DNA from: Vreelandella andesensis | Lineage (GTDB): Bacteria; Pseudomonadota; Gammaproteobacteria; Pseudomonadales; Halomonadaceae | NCBI RefSeq assembly: GCF_003989795.1 | Contig: NZ_RZHG01000022.1 | Location: 1 to 64,000 of the forward strand | DNA: 64,000 bases | Reading direction: 5' to 3' | In this document: positions 42,922 through 51,834 of the stretch, one piece after another | Layout: every line of letters begins with the position of its first letter | How positions within the stretch are numbered: position 1 is the first letter of the stretch | Program-made: the position numbers and the translations under genes | The notes under the pieces: model-generated | What the model was told of the DNA's origin: nothing | Databases searched by the model: none | Seen by the model: the letters and a program-made list of their open reading frames with translations, nothing else

Positions 42922-44310
42922 TTACAGTTTAACGCTTTGGCGAATAGGCAGGTATGCCAGTGTGACGCTGACAACGATAGACGCCAGCAGCGCTCCTAAA
43001 AATGGCCCTAAGGTTGGAATGCTGCCGGGGAAAGTAGCGGCTATGACGCCAGCAGCAAGACTTCCTTGGCTTATCCAACCCGGCAGAATTGCCCCCACTA
43101 ACCCAGCGATACCACCGCCAATGGCAGCAATGGGCGTCATACGTTGCCACAGGCCGAGCAGAACAGGCACAACGATAGCGGCACAAAGTAAATCGGCAAT
43201 CAAAAAGAGCCGCAGCACTGATAACCCTTGCAGCGCAATAAGCACCACCGGCACCATCATTGCAACGGTTACCCAACGTGCGGTCGTTAGAGACGCCGCG
43301 TGACGTTCACCGCCACGTCCAACGATCAGCGACGCTATACCGTTTTGCAACGTATCGACACTTGAGGTCACTAGCGTCACTGCCAATACCAATGCAGGTA
43401 AGGCTACCCAGGCAGGTGCCTCGGTTAGCAGCGCGAAGAAAGGAATAGGCGGTTCCCCCAACGGCACACCGCTCATCGCGGCCATCATACCGACACCACC
43501 AATCACCATCACAACAAGGACAGTCATACCGCCACCTAGCCAAGCGCCTCGTCCTAAGCTCTGATCATCTTGAGCTGCCCACACACGTTGCCAATAGCCT
43601 TGATGAAATAAATTGGCGGCAGTTACCGCGATGACCAGTGTCAGGGCAACGCTAAGCGCACTTGCAATAGGAATAGACGGCATGGCCGCATCGCTTGGCA
43701 TGGCGGGCAGACGCCATATCGCCACACCACTAACCGCTAATAACAACGCCAACAACAACCATGCCTGCCAACGATCTGTTGCAAGACTTGCCCGTAGCCC
43801 GCCGATCACCGTATACACCAAGGTAGTGAGCGCAACACCAATAATCACCAGCGCGGGCGGCACATCGGAAAGCAGCGCTGTAATAGCGCCTATCGCTGTT
43901 AGTTCCGCCGCTAAAAAACATCCCATGTAAGCCACAGACACCAGCAACACCCAATGGCGAACGCCTTTGCCATAACAGGCATGGGCAAATTCAGCGATGC
44001 TGCGACCCTCTGGTAATGCTCGACGGATTTTAGGGCCGTACAAACCTAATACGATAAATGGCAGCGCCGACCCCAGCGCATATCCCGCCAACGCTAACGG
44101 GCCCACAAAGGCACCAATTTCTGGCGGCGCAAATAAAATCCAAGCGCCCATTCCTGACGCTAAAAATGAGAACCCGAGCGTAGAGGCAGTCTGCGAGTTT
44201 CGTGCTGTGACATAGTCATCAAGCGACCCCTGCACATGACGTGCACGCAGGCCCAAAAAAGCAAAGCAGAAGAGTGCCGCACCAAGTACGGCTGTCGTTA
44301 GGTAAGGCAT
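42922..44310 (-). CDS. thiV: Sodium:solute symporter under TPP control, probable thiamine (precursor) transporter
   Basis: A 462-residue SSS-family protein with about 13 hydrophobic segments. GSLDDYVTARNSQTASTLGFSFLASGMGAWI at the N-terminus and LVTSSVDTLQNGIASLIVGR in the middle are typical of the sodium/pantothenate-like branch. The gene starts 7 bases after a TPP riboswitch, the arrangement described for thiV symporters, so thiamine or a precursor is the likely substrate. The symbol is given by that context, not by direct similarity search. No thiamine synthesis genes lie in the window. Confidence 0.82.
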   Translation of the reverse strand: MPYLTTAVLGAALFCFAFLGLRARHVQGSLDDYVTARNSQTASTLGFSFLASGMGAWILFAPPEIGAFVGPLALAGYALGSALPFIVLGLYGPKIRRALPEGRSIAEFAHACYGKGVRHWVLLVSVAYMGCFLAAELTAIGAITALLSDVPPALVIIGVALTTLVYTVIGGLRASLATDRWQAWLLLALLLAVSGVAIWRLPAMPSDAAMPSIPIASALSVALTLVIAVTAANLFHQGYWQRVWAAQDDQSLGRGAWLGGGMTVLVVMVIGGVGMMAAMSGVPLGEPPIPFFALLTEAPAWVALPALVLAVTLVTSSVDTLQNGIASLIVGRGGERHAASLTTARWVTVAMMVPVVLIALQGLSVLRLFLIADLLCAAIVVPVLLGLWQRMTPIAAIGGGIAGLVGAILPGWISQGSLAAGVIAATFPGSIPTLGPFLGALLASIVVSVTLAYLPIRQSVKL

Positions 44311-44316
44311 GTCGCA

Positions 44317-44404
44317 CTTCCTCCGCCGGTATGAACCGGATCAGGTTCCAGGGTCTGCGCAATGCGCATTCTCAGCCCATCATGGTGTGGGCTCCCCTGG
44401 CGAC
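44317..44404 (-). ncRNA. TPP (THI-box) riboswitch
   Basis: On the minus strand the conserved TPP aptamer blocks appear in order: GGGGAGCCC, GGGCTGAGAATG, AGACCCTGGAACCTGATCCGG (21 bases, here described by its ACCTGATC core) and TACCGGCGGAGGAAG. CTGAGA and ACCTGATC are the pyrimidine- and pyrophosphate-binding signatures. The Shine-Dalgarno GGAGG (44320-44325) is part of the 3' aptamer strand, 7-10 bases before the ATG at 44310, so ligand binding would hide the ribosome site directly. Confidence 0.93.
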
Positions 44405-44506
44405 AGTGAATGAAGACGCTATCCTCGGCGAAAGCTGTTCGTTAGTAAAGTCTATACATCAGTAAAATTGCCTTTGAATAACGCCTAACCGCACGCTCTC
44501 TTAGTG

Positions 44507-45088
44507 TTAACGCGGTAGGCGCCCCATCAAATAAAACTCCTCATTAGGAGGAGTACCCGCCATGGTAACTAACCGATTCGACATGCCGAAAAAGCCAGCG
44601 ATAGCGCCAATGTCCCAGCAATCCTCAAGCGTAAAGCCTGCCTGTTCCAATGCTGTTTGCCAAGCGGAGGAGAACTCACCAATCTCAATACCACAGTGCA
44701 TCGCAAAATCCAGCATGACACGATGCCGTTCACTCAGCCCTGCCGTCAGATGGTTAATGGCCACATTGTCAGCGACTAAAGGATCTTTACTATAAATTCT
44801 CAATAGCGCTCCGTGGGCAACTACACAGTAGAGGCAGCGATTGCGCGCACTGGTGGCAACGACAATCATCTCTTTCTCAGCTTTAGTCAGCGTATCGGAT
44901 TCACGCTCCATCAACGCATCGTGATAAGCGAAAAAAGCACGAAATTCCTCTGGGCGATGAGCCAGCATTAAGAACACGTTGGGCACAAACCCCGCCTTAC
45001 TTTGCACTGCTAGTATTGCATTGCGAATATCGTCGGGCAGTTCATCAAGCGTTTCTGGTACACGGAAGCGGCTAAGCAGATTAGTCAT
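44507..45088 (-). CDS. Peroxidase-related AhpD-like protein
   Basis: A 193-residue alkylhydroperoxidase-fold protein. The CxxC motif is in ATSARNRCLYCVVAHGALLR with the conserved downstream His; upstream KAEKEMIVVA carries the Glu proton-relay candidate. Members of this 'uncharacterised peroxidase-related' group use the dithiol to reduce peroxides; partner unknown. ATG at 45088 follows AGGTGTAACG. It stands alone. Confidence 0.88.
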   Translation of the reverse strand: MTNLLSRFRVPETLDELPDDIRNAILAVQSKAGFVPNVFLMLAHRPEEFRAFFAYHDALMERESDTLTKAEKEMIVVATSARNRCLYCVVAHGALLRIYSKDPLVADNVAINHLTAGLSERHRVMLDFAMHCGIEIGEFSSAWQTALEQAGFTLEDCWDIGAIAGFFGMSNRLVTMAGTPPNEEFYLMGRLPR

Positions 45089-45289
45089 CGTTACACCTCT
45101 TTTCCTGATGTTAGGTTTTGAATTTTTGTTTTTATAAAGCAATTACGTTATTGGATGACGTAATTCGGTAGCAAAATACTCAACAAAGTGACTTTCAATC
45201 GTGGCTAACGCTGTTCATACTCTAAACTATTCAATGACATATAAGCCGTGCAGTGAACGCGTTAAGCGGCAATAAAAAGGGACACCAAC

Positions 45290-45985
45290 ATGCATTACTC
45301 CGAAGCCAAAGAGCATACGCCAGGGCGCTTGCATACACTATTTGCGGACCCTTATTGTGCGTTTGAAAACGATGCGGATGAGCGACAGCTTCATATTCGG
45401 ATAATGCTACACACCCTTCTTGCCCTACCCATGCATCATGCGCGGGTCACTCTCCGGGTTATCCATGGATGGGAAAACGGTGGTTTCGAGCCAAGTGATC
45501 TAATGCACAGGGACTATCCTCTTGCTTCTTTAGATGATTTTCATCATGTGGCTAACAGCGTTTCATCAAACTCTCAAGAGCATGAGACATCCTTAAGCGC
45601 TAGTCCGTCGCTACTTTCAGAACCCCTGGCTAGCGTATTCGCTAACGCTGAAGCCGAGGGTAACGACGTTTCAGATACCGTGCGTAACACACCTGCCCGT
45701 TGGCCTGCTTTTAAAGGCGGTTTAGCACTTTATACGCTCTTCAAAATGTATCATCGGTTGGTTTACGGTGAAGACGACAACTACCGCTGCTCACAATGTG
45801 AAACACCTGACGGCCTACATGAACTTCATGAGTTTCATCTTGAGGAAGGCGAATTTGCACTGCTAATTCCTCACAACGCTGAAACGCAAACTACTGCTCC
45901 TACCACTCTCATCATGCACGCCAGTCAGCTTGGTCCTATCAGCCAGCTTTTAAAAAGAAGCCTACCGTTATTCCAGGATATTTGA
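45290..45985 (+). CDS. Hypothetical protein with a C-terminal CxxC
   Basis: A 231-residue soluble protein I do not recognise. Features: an acidic, Ser-rich middle (residues about 95-135, SSNSQEHETSLSASPSLL), a Tyr/Lys patch KGGLALYTLFKMYHRLVYG, and a YRCSQCETPDGLHELHEFH segment with CxxC and three His that could hold a metal. The start follows GGGACACCAAC. It ends in a terminator shared with mmsA. Confidence 0.6.
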   Translation: MHYSEAKEHTPGRLHTLFADPYCAFENDADERQLHIRIMLHTLLALPMHHARVTLRVIHGWENGGFEPSDLMHRDYPLASLDDFHHVANSVSSNSQEHETSLSASPSLLSEPLASVFANAEAEGNDVSDTVRNTPARWPAFKGGLALYTLFKMYHRLVYGEDDNYRCSQCETPDGLHELHEFHLEEGEFALLIPHNAETQTTAPTTLIMHASQLGPISQLLKRSLPLFQDI

Positions 45986-45998
45986 GTCGAAACTTAAA

Positions 45999-46025
45999 AA
46001 GCCCCGCTAGACGGGGCTTCTTTTC
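45999..46025. terminator. Bidirectional terminator between the hypothetical gene and mmsA
   Basis: AAGCCCCG and CGGGGCTT pair around a 5-base loop; CTTTT follows on the plus strand and TTTAAG on the minus strand. It lies between convergent stops at 45985 and 46033. Confidence 0.9.
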
Positions 46026-46032
46026 GGTGCAA

Positions 46033-47532
46033 TTAGCCCAACGAAATAGTGCTATTGATGCCGCTGGATACGTTTTCTGGCTCAAACCAACGGGCAGTGA
46101 CCGTTTTTGTTTGCGTCCAGAACGTAATTGCCTGCTTGCCGTTTGGCCCCAGATCGCCAAGCTTGGAAGCTCGCGAACCTGTAAAACTGAAGTAAGCGAC
46201 GGGGACAGGAATTGGCACGTTGATACCAATCTGGCCAACCTCGATATCGGTTTCAAAGCGACGCGCTACCCAACCTGAGTTGGTAAATATCGACGTACCA
46301 TTGCCATTAGGGTTAGCGTTGATAAACGCAATCGCCTCATCGAGGGTTTCCACACTGACCACGCACAGCACCGGGCCAAAAATTTCTTCACGGTAAATGG
46401 TCATTTCAGCCGTCACGTCGGCAAATAGCGTTGGGCCGACAAAGTTTCCGTTTGGATAGCCATCTACCGTGCAGCCGCGGCCGTCCACCATCAATTTAGC
46501 GCCCTCTTTTTCACCTGCCGTAATCAGGCGCTCAACGCGCTCTTTTGCTTGGGGAGAGACAAGCGGCCCTAAGTCGGCATCACGCTGAGTGCCCGGACCG
46601 ACTTTCATGCTACGCGCACCTTCCTCGATATCTTTCAGCCACTCACGGGCTTCGCCTACTAGTACGACAACCGAGTTAGCCATGCAGCGCTGACCAGCGG
46701 CACCAAACGCCGAACCCAGTAGACTATCAATCGCTTGGCTGCGGTTGGCATCCGGCATAACGACGCAGTGGTTTTTAGCGCCCATCATCGACTGCATACG
46801 CTTGCCTGCAGCAGCGGCGCGGTTGTAAAGCAAGGAACCCACATGGGTCGAACCGATAAACGACAGTGCTTTAATATCCTGATGATCAGCAATCTGATTG
46901 GCAACATCAGGACCACCATGAACCACGTTTAGAACGCCTGCCGGGACGCCTGCCTCATGGGCAAGTTCAACCAAGCGCATTGTGGAACTGGGGTCTTGCT
47001 CAGACGGTTTCAGTACAAAAGTATTTCCCGTTGCAATGGCCAGCGGGAACATGAAGCATGGCAGCATAATCGGAAAGTTGAAGGCAGTAATGCCCGCGCC
47101 AACACCTAACGGCTGGTGCATAGTATAGACATCGACTTCATTAGCGGCATTTTCAGCCAGCTCGCCCAACTGTAGCGATGTAATCGAGCAAGCATGCTCC
47201 ACGACTTCTAGGCCGCGACCCACTTCACCTTCAGCGTCTGGCAGGGTCTTACCATGCTCTTCCGTAATTAGTGCAGCTAATTCAGCGGTATTTTCGCGAA
47301 TCAGTGCCTGAAGCTTGAGCATGATACGCATGCGCTTACCAAGCGGCATTTTACGCCACTCTTTAAATGCTGTTTTAGCACTGGCAATCGCACGCTCGAC
47401 TTCTTCGGCGGTGCAAAAAGGCACGCGGGCAACCACTTCTTGGGTGGCAGGATTAACCACATCACGCCAATCCTGGCTCTGTGACATGACTGGCTGACCA
47501 TCGATATACATAGGGATTTCACGAACGGGCAT
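46033..47532 (-). CDS. mmsA: CoA-acylating methylmalonate-semialdehyde dehydrogenase
   Basis: A 499-residue aldehyde dehydrogenase that turns methylmalonate semialdehyde into propionyl-CoA (and malonate semialdehyde into acetyl-CoA) in valine, inositol or beta-alanine breakdown. The catalytic Cys283 is in [35 protein letters not shown] and [13 protein letters not shown] are MmsA-specific signatures. ATG at 47532 with AGGAAGGTAGTC ahead is preferred. No mmsB lies next to it. A LiuR-like palindrome is found 67-82 bases upstream. Confidence 0.95.
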   Translation of the reverse strand: MPVREIPMYIDGQPVMSQSQDWRDVVNPATQEVVARVPFCTAEEVERAIASAKTAFKEWRKMPLGKRMRIMLKLQALIRENTAELAALITEEHGKTLPDAEGEVGRGLEVVEHACSITSLQLGELAENAANEVDVYTMHQPLGVGAGITAFNFPIMLPCFMFPLAIATGNTFVLKPSEQDPSSTMRLVELAHEAGVPAGVLNVVHGGPDVANQIADHQDIKALSFIGSTHVGSLLYNRAAAAGKRMQSMMGAKNHCVVMPDANRSQAIDSLLGSAFGAAGQRCMANSVVVLVGEAREWLKDIEEGARSMKVGPGTQRDADLGPLVSPQAKERVERLITAGEKEGAKLMVDGRGCTVDGYPNGNFVGPTLFADVTAEMTIYREEIFGPVLCVVSVETLDEAIAFINANPNGNGTSIFTNSGWVARRFETDIEVGQIGINVPIPVPVAYFSFTGSRASKLGDLGPNGKQAITFWTQTKTVTARWFEPENVSSGINSTISLG

Positions 47533-47598
47533 GACTACCTTCCTCATTGCTGTGTTTGTTATGAGTCGCAAGTATGAACCCTAGGGTATATCAGCAAG

Positions 47599-47614
47599 TT
47601 GACGTAAACGTCAA
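47599..47614. promoter_or_regulatory. LiuR-like palindrome upstream of mmsA
   Basis: TTGACGTAAACGTCAA has 7-bp arms (TTGACGT / ACGTCAA) around AA. The shape matches, from memory, the sites of LiuR-type MerR regulators of branched-chain amino acid breakdown in proteobacteria. mmsA acts in valine breakdown, which fits. No MerR gene is in the window. Confidence 0.55.
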
Positions 47615-47793
47615 TTAGCCACTTGATATAGATGAAAGCAACCTAGTATTGAGATCTATGCTTTTCATAGCGGCCACACCCTCGCTATGCTGGCTATTAG
47701 CGCCATTTGCTGCATAGTGGAGCGTGGGGTTTTTCCAGATGCGCGCGGTCATCACAGTGCTCATCACGCTGTCCATCACTCAAGGAGCCATCC

Positions 47794-48852
47794 ATGCAGA
47801 CCTTTAACTGCCGCTGTGGCAATCCGCTGTTTTTTGAAAACACGCATTGTTTGGCCTGCGGCTCCGAGGTTGGCTGGTGCCCTGCCTGCACGACTATCGT
47901 GGCATTAGAACCGTTATTGAATGGTGAGTATCGCTGCACCCACCCAGGCTGCGGGTCAGCACTAGTGAAGTGCTACAACTATGCGGTTGAGAATGTTTGT
48001 AACCGCATGGTAGTGATGTCGAAGGGATATGGCGACACGCTGTGCGACTGCTGCCGCTATAACAAAGTGATTCCCGACCTTGGTATCAATGGTAATCGGG
48101 AACGTTGGGCCGCGCTGGAAGGCGCTAAGCGACGGCTATTTCACACGCTTGGTTTATTGAAACTTCCCCACGGCATCGGCGGGGAAAATATTCGTGTTCC
48201 GCTCAGCTTTTCGTTTATGGCCGACGCTCTACCCGACCATGGGCTTTGGCGCTCTACCGACAACCAAGAGAAGGTATATACCGGCCATGCCAACGGTCAT
48301 ATCACCATCAACGTAAAAGAAGCCGACGCCGTTGAGCGCGAGCGCCTACGGGTTGATATGAATGAATCCCACCGCACACTGATTGGTCATTTCCGACATG
48401 AAATTGGTCATTACTACTGGGATTTACTGGTAAAAGGCCTGGATGAAAACGCCTGCCGCCAAGTGTTTGGTGATCATAACAACCCCACCTACAGTGACGC
48501 ATTAGAGCACTACTACCAGCAAGGCACGCCAGCCAATTGGGCATCCCAGTTTATATCTGCCTACGCCACCATGCACCCGTGGGAAGACTTTGCCGAAACC
48601 TTTGCGTTTTACCTGGACATGGTTGCCGTGCTCGATACAGCGCTGAATATGGGACTTTCCCATGCCAAGCATGATGGCACGCTGGACGATATGCTACTGG
48701 CGTTTCACCAGGTAGGTATGGCCGTGAACGAGCTTAATCGTGACATGGGCCTACTCGATTTAGCGCCATACGTGATTGCCCCTGCCGTGCGAAAGAAGCT
48801 GACGTATCTGCATCAACTAATTCAAAATGCGAACGCCAGCCCCTATGCCTAA
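47794..48852 (+). CDS. Putative zinc-binding metallopeptidase (Mx type), intact zinc ribbons
   Basis: A 352-residue paralog of the protein at 9606. The N-terminal ribbons are intact: NCRCGNPLFFENTHCLACG, WCPACTT and a later CDCCRYNK. The catalytic HEIGH is at residues 202-206, and the third ligand lies in HPWEDFAET. The region between FGDHNNPTYSDALEHYY and ISAYATMHP aligns closely with the paralog. ATG at 47794 follows AAGGAGCCATCC. Family function unknown; no signal peptide, so cytoplasmic. Confidence 0.85.
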   Translation: MQTFNCRCGNPLFFENTHCLACGSEVGWCPACTTIVALEPLLNGEYRCTHPGCGSALVKCYNYAVENVCNRMVVMSKGYGDTLCDCCRYNKVIPDLGINGNRERWAALEGAKRRLFHTLGLLKLPHGIGGENIRVPLSFSFMADALPDHGLWRSTDNQEKVYTGHANGHITINVKEADAVERERLRVDMNESHRTLIGHFRHEIGHYYWDLLVKGLDENACRQVFGDHNNPTYSDALEHYYQQGTPANWASQFISAYATMHPWEDFAETFAFYLDMVAVLDTALNMGLSHAKHDGTLDDMLLAFHQVGMAVNELNRDMGLLDLAPYVIAPAVRKKLTYLHQLIQNANASPYA

Positions 48853-48900
48853 CTACGTTAACTTTTATGCCTAACTACGTTAACTTTTATGCCTAGTTAC
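48848..48900. repeat. 22-bp tandem repeat after the metallopeptidase gene
   Basis: CCTAACTACGTTAACTTTTATG occurs twice head to tail (48848-48869, 48870-48891), with a third partial copy CCTAGTTAC. The first copy covers the stop codon of the peptidase gene, so the duplication reaches into coding sequence. Confidence 0.85.
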
Positions 48901-48902
48901 AC

Positions 48903-49901
48903 TTAATCGTTATCGTCATCTCCTGCGTGGCTTTGCGATTGAAGCTGCGTCACCCGGGGAACCCCGTCACTATTCACAAAGTAGGTTGCGCTTAGCATGT
49001 CGTGAATCGCAGCGAAGCCAATCTGTAGTTCATCTACAAAGGCATGTAGCTTACTTGGCGAATGGGCTAGCGCCTGAATATCAGCATCCACCACATCGGC
49101 CCGCACAAGCGATACCGTTGCGGCAGCACGATCTTGCCTGGGTAGCAACTGTAGCTCATGCCCCACCGTTTCCAAGCTACAGGCAATGGAGCGTGGCAGA
49201 TTGGGATCTTGCAGCAAAAAGCGCAGTACATCAGGGCCTCGCACCCGCAAGCGCACTTGCTGGCGATACATCTGATACGCCGTGAGCGACTTCAACACAC
49301 TCATCCACTGAAGATTTTCAAACGGCAGCAACTCATCAGGATTTTGCGGTAGCAGGCTGGCTGAACGAACATCAACAATCCGGGTGGTCATGTCTGCCCG
49401 TTCTAAATGGCGCCCCAATTTAATAAAGGTTCGAGCAGGGCCATAACTAAGTGTCCCTTCGATTAAACCCGTCAATGTTTGACAGCCACGAATCACACTT
49501 TTTAAAAACGTGTCCCGCCGCCGTGGACTAACACCGTTTTCCGCATGCTCTGCAACACTAAGATAGAGATGGTTGACCTCTTCCCAGATCTCCCTCGGCA
49601 CGACATCACGGGTGGTCCGTAGATTTTCTCGAGCGCTCGCTAAAGCAGCCAGAATAGAGCTACCATTTTGCGCATCGGCACATAAAAAGTGCACCACGCT
49701 ACGCTCATCAAAGCTTGAATGGCGCTCGTTAAACGCCTCTAGTGTACCGGTCATTTCAATCAACGGTGCCCAACCCAGGGGCAAATGACGCGGCAAATCT
49801 AACATGAGGTGGCTATTAACGCTGAGTAGCCGAGCAGTGTCTTCGGCCCGCTCGATATAACGCGCCATCCAGTAGAGGTTTTCAGCTACGCGTGACAGCA
49901 T
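48903..49901 (-). CDS. Alpha-E domain protein (stand-alone)
   Basis: A 332-residue all-helical alpha-E domain protein, starting LSRVAENLYWMARYIERAEDTARLL. It has the family's repeated W-x-x-RY-x-ER pattern and HLERADMTTRIVDVRSASLL. Alpha-E domains go with circularly permuted ATP-grasp proteins and transglutaminase-like proteases in predicted peptide-ligation or modification systems; no member has a settled biochemical role. Start at 49901 chosen for the standard N-terminus. Its start lies 4 bases after the ATP-grasp stop, so the two genes form an operon. Confidence 0.88.
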   Translation of the reverse strand: MLSRVAENLYWMARYIERAEDTARLLSVNSHLMLDLPRHLPLGWAPLIEMTGTLEAFNERHSSFDERSVVHFLCADAQNGSSILAALASARENLRTTRDVVPREIWEEVNHLYLSVAEHAENGVSPRRRDTFLKSVIRGCQTLTGLIEGTLSYGPARTFIKLGRHLERADMTTRIVDVRSASLLPQNPDELLPFENLQWMSVLKSLTAYQMYRQQVRLRVRGPDVLRFLLQDPNLPRSIACSLETVGHELQLLPRQDRAAATVSLVRADVVDADIQALAHSPSKLHAFVDELQIGFAAIHDMLSATYFVNSDGVPRVTQLQSQSHAGDDDND

Positions 49902-49905
49902 GGCG

Positions 49906-51390
49906 CTAGACTCCTTCCTGCTCAGCGGCAGCCGCCGCGTTCTCATCGGTTTCAACAATCCAGGTATCTTTACTGCCGCCCCCTTGGGAAGAGTTCACCA
50001 CCAGTGAGCCTTCTACCAGGGCGACTCGAGTCAAGCCACCGGTGGTCACATGGGTTTCTGGACCGGAAAGAATAAACGGACGAAGGTCTACATGACGCGG
50101 CTGCGGCAAGCCGTTCGACAACGTGGGGGTAGTGGAAAGTGCCAGTGTAGGTTGAGCCATATAGTTACGGGGATTGGCGTTAATCAGCCGAGCAAATTCG
50201 TCACGGGTTTCTTTGGTTGAATGTGGACCGATCAGCATGCCATAGCCGCCGGACTCATTCGCTGGCTTTACGACCAACTCATCCAGGTGCTCCAACACGT
50301 ATTTGCGATCCTCTTCAAACATACACAAATAGCTGGGTACGTTTGGTAGCAGTGGCTCCTGGTCGAGATAGTAGCGAATGATCTCAGGCACAAAGGCATA
50401 AACGATTTTGTCGTCAGCGACGCCCGCCCCTGGCGCATTGGCAAGCGCCACTTTTCCCGCCCGCCAAGCGCGCATTAACCCTGCCACACCAAGCATCGAA
50501 TTAGGATTAAACGCTTCAGGGTCAAGGAACTCATCGTCTACACGGCGATAGATAACATCAACGCGTCGCAGCCCTTCAACGGTTCGCATGTAAACCACGT
50601 CGTCGTCATCTACCAGCAAATCACTACCCTGCACTAGCTCAACGCCCATTTGCTGAGCAAGGTAGGCGTGTTCAAAATAGGCAGAGTTGTAAATACCAGG
50701 TGTTAGTACAACGACCTGTGGGTCATCGCCGGGGCGAGGCGACATTGATGCCAACATGTCGTAGAGGTTGGCGACATAATCATCCACGGGAAGAATTTTG
50801 CCCGACGCAAATAGCTCAGGCAGAACACGCTTAGTCACGTTACGGTTTTCGAGCATGTACGAAACCCCAGAGGGAATACGTAAATTATCTTCTAGCACAT
50901 AAAGCGTACCATCACCGCCACGCACTAGGTCTGACCCGCAAATATGCGCCCAAACGCCATGAGGAGGATTAATACCGACACACTGGGGCCGGAAATTAAC
51001 CGATTGAGCTAACACTTCAGCAGGCAACACTTTGTCTTTAATTACTTTTTGATCATGATAAAGGTCATCGATAAACAGATTTAGCGCTTGGACGCGTTGT
51101 TTTAAGCCCGCTTCAGTTTTACGCCATTCACTGGCTGGAATGATTCGCGGCACAATATCAAAGGGCCATGCTCGGTCAATGACGGCGCCCTCCGAATACA
51201 CAGTAAACGTAATCCCCATGGTGCGGATGGCAATTTCCGCCGCAGTTTTTCGCTCGGCCAACTCCTCCGCACTAAACCTTGCCAACATATTACACAGCTC
51301 ATCAGCCGAGGCACGTGGCTTGCCTGGGGCCGCTAGCAACTCATCGTAAAAGTCACTGCACGAATAGTTGTTCCAATTCACTTGGCTCAT
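49906..51390 (-). CDS. Circularly permuted type 2 ATP-grasp protein (stand-alone)
   Basis: A 494-residue CP-type 2 ATP-grasp enzyme. Conserved segments: LEDNLRIPSGVSYMLENR, VVVLTPGIYNSAYFEHAYLAQQMG, YRRVDDEFLDP, VALANAPGAGVADDKI and the nucleotide-binding stretch ELVVKPANESGGYGMLIGP (about residues 370-390). It should use ATP to activate a carboxylate and join it to an amine, but the substrate is unknown. It heads the split half of the locus, next to alpha-E. ATG at 51390 is the family start. Confidence 0.9.
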   Translation of the reverse strand: MSQVNWNNYSCSDFYDELLAAPGKPRASADELCNMLARFSAEELAERKTAAEIAIRTMGITFTVYSEGAVIDRAWPFDIVPRIIPASEWRKTEAGLKQRVQALNLFIDDLYHDQKVIKDKVLPAEVLAQSVNFRPQCVGINPPHGVWAHICGSDLVRGGDGTLYVLEDNLRIPSGVSYMLENRNVTKRVLPELFASGKILPVDDYVANLYDMLASMSPRPGDDPQVVVLTPGIYNSAYFEHAYLAQQMGVELVQGSDLLVDDDDVVYMRTVEGLRRVDVIYRRVDDEFLDPEAFNPNSMLGVAGLMRAWRAGKVALANAPGAGVADDKIVYAFVPEIIRYYLDQEPLLPNVPSYLCMFEEDRKYVLEHLDELVVKPANESGGYGMLIGPHSTKETRDEFARLINANPRNYMAQPTLALSTTPTLSNGLPQPRHVDLRPFILSGPETHVTTGGLTRVALVEGSLVVNSSQGGGSKDTWIVETDENAAAAAEQEGV

Positions 51391-51834
51391 GGGCGCTCTC
51401 CTGGCGCAATGGTGGAAGCGGCAACTTCCTATAACGTAGAGCAGGCCTATCACCGCACGAACAACGCTGTTCTACCCATATATAAGCACGCAAAACACAT
51501 ACCACCTTTTTCGCTTTTTCAACGCTAAAAGAATTCTTTAAACGTGTATCTTCCTTAACTATCTAATCGGATCTCAACTACATCTGCACATAATGGTTAC
51601 TTTTATTTAGCATTTGAGAAGCAAACTTAAAACAGTAAAAAAAGCACCAGAATAGTGCGGTGAATTAACACTAATGGTGCGTTTTATGTTTTTCTTACTT
51701 CTTTAACGACTTAACGAATTTTGCTGCTGCAAAATAACCCAACTACAACGATACTGCCTTTACTTACCTCTCTTAATCGAGGCGTCATAAAGAAGGCAAA
51801 TCGGTTGATACAGACTTACCTTAGAGGGTGGCTT
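51391..51834. promoter_or_regulatory. Divergent control region of the ATP-grasp/transglutaminase locus
   Basis: 444 bases between the ATP-grasp start (minus) and the transglutaminase start (plus). It is AT-rich, with no credible gene, and includes GCACCAGAATAGTGC (51644-51658), a GCAC-N7-GTGC match to the NtrC core, plus the overlapping inverted repeat TAGTG-N11-CACTA. No good sigma-54 promoter (TGGCAC-N5-TTGC) was found. Confidence 0.55.
51644..51658. promoter_or_regulatory. NtrC-like GCAC-N7-GTGC site
   Basis: GCACCAGAATAGTGC has perfect GCAC/GTGC ends around 7 bases, and its inner C..A positions give a 5 of 6 inverted match. It lies 177 bases before the plus-strand transglutaminase gene and 254 before the ATP-grasp gene. 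A chance match to such a short motif is possible. Confidence 0.4.

Noticed and set aside
44317..44404. Transcription terminator within the TPP element
   Set aside because: No T-run follows the aptamer before the start codon; direct Shine-Dalgarno masking explains the layout better.
48848..48900. Possible CRISPR array
   Set aside because: The copies are directly adjacent without unique spacers, there are only two full units, and no cas gene is in the window. The same applies to 14775-14833 and 17489-17533.
51659..51834. Sigma-54 promoter after the NtrC-like site
   Set aside because: No TGGCAC-N5-TTGC pair was found; the TGGTGC at 51678 lacks a properly spaced GC element.
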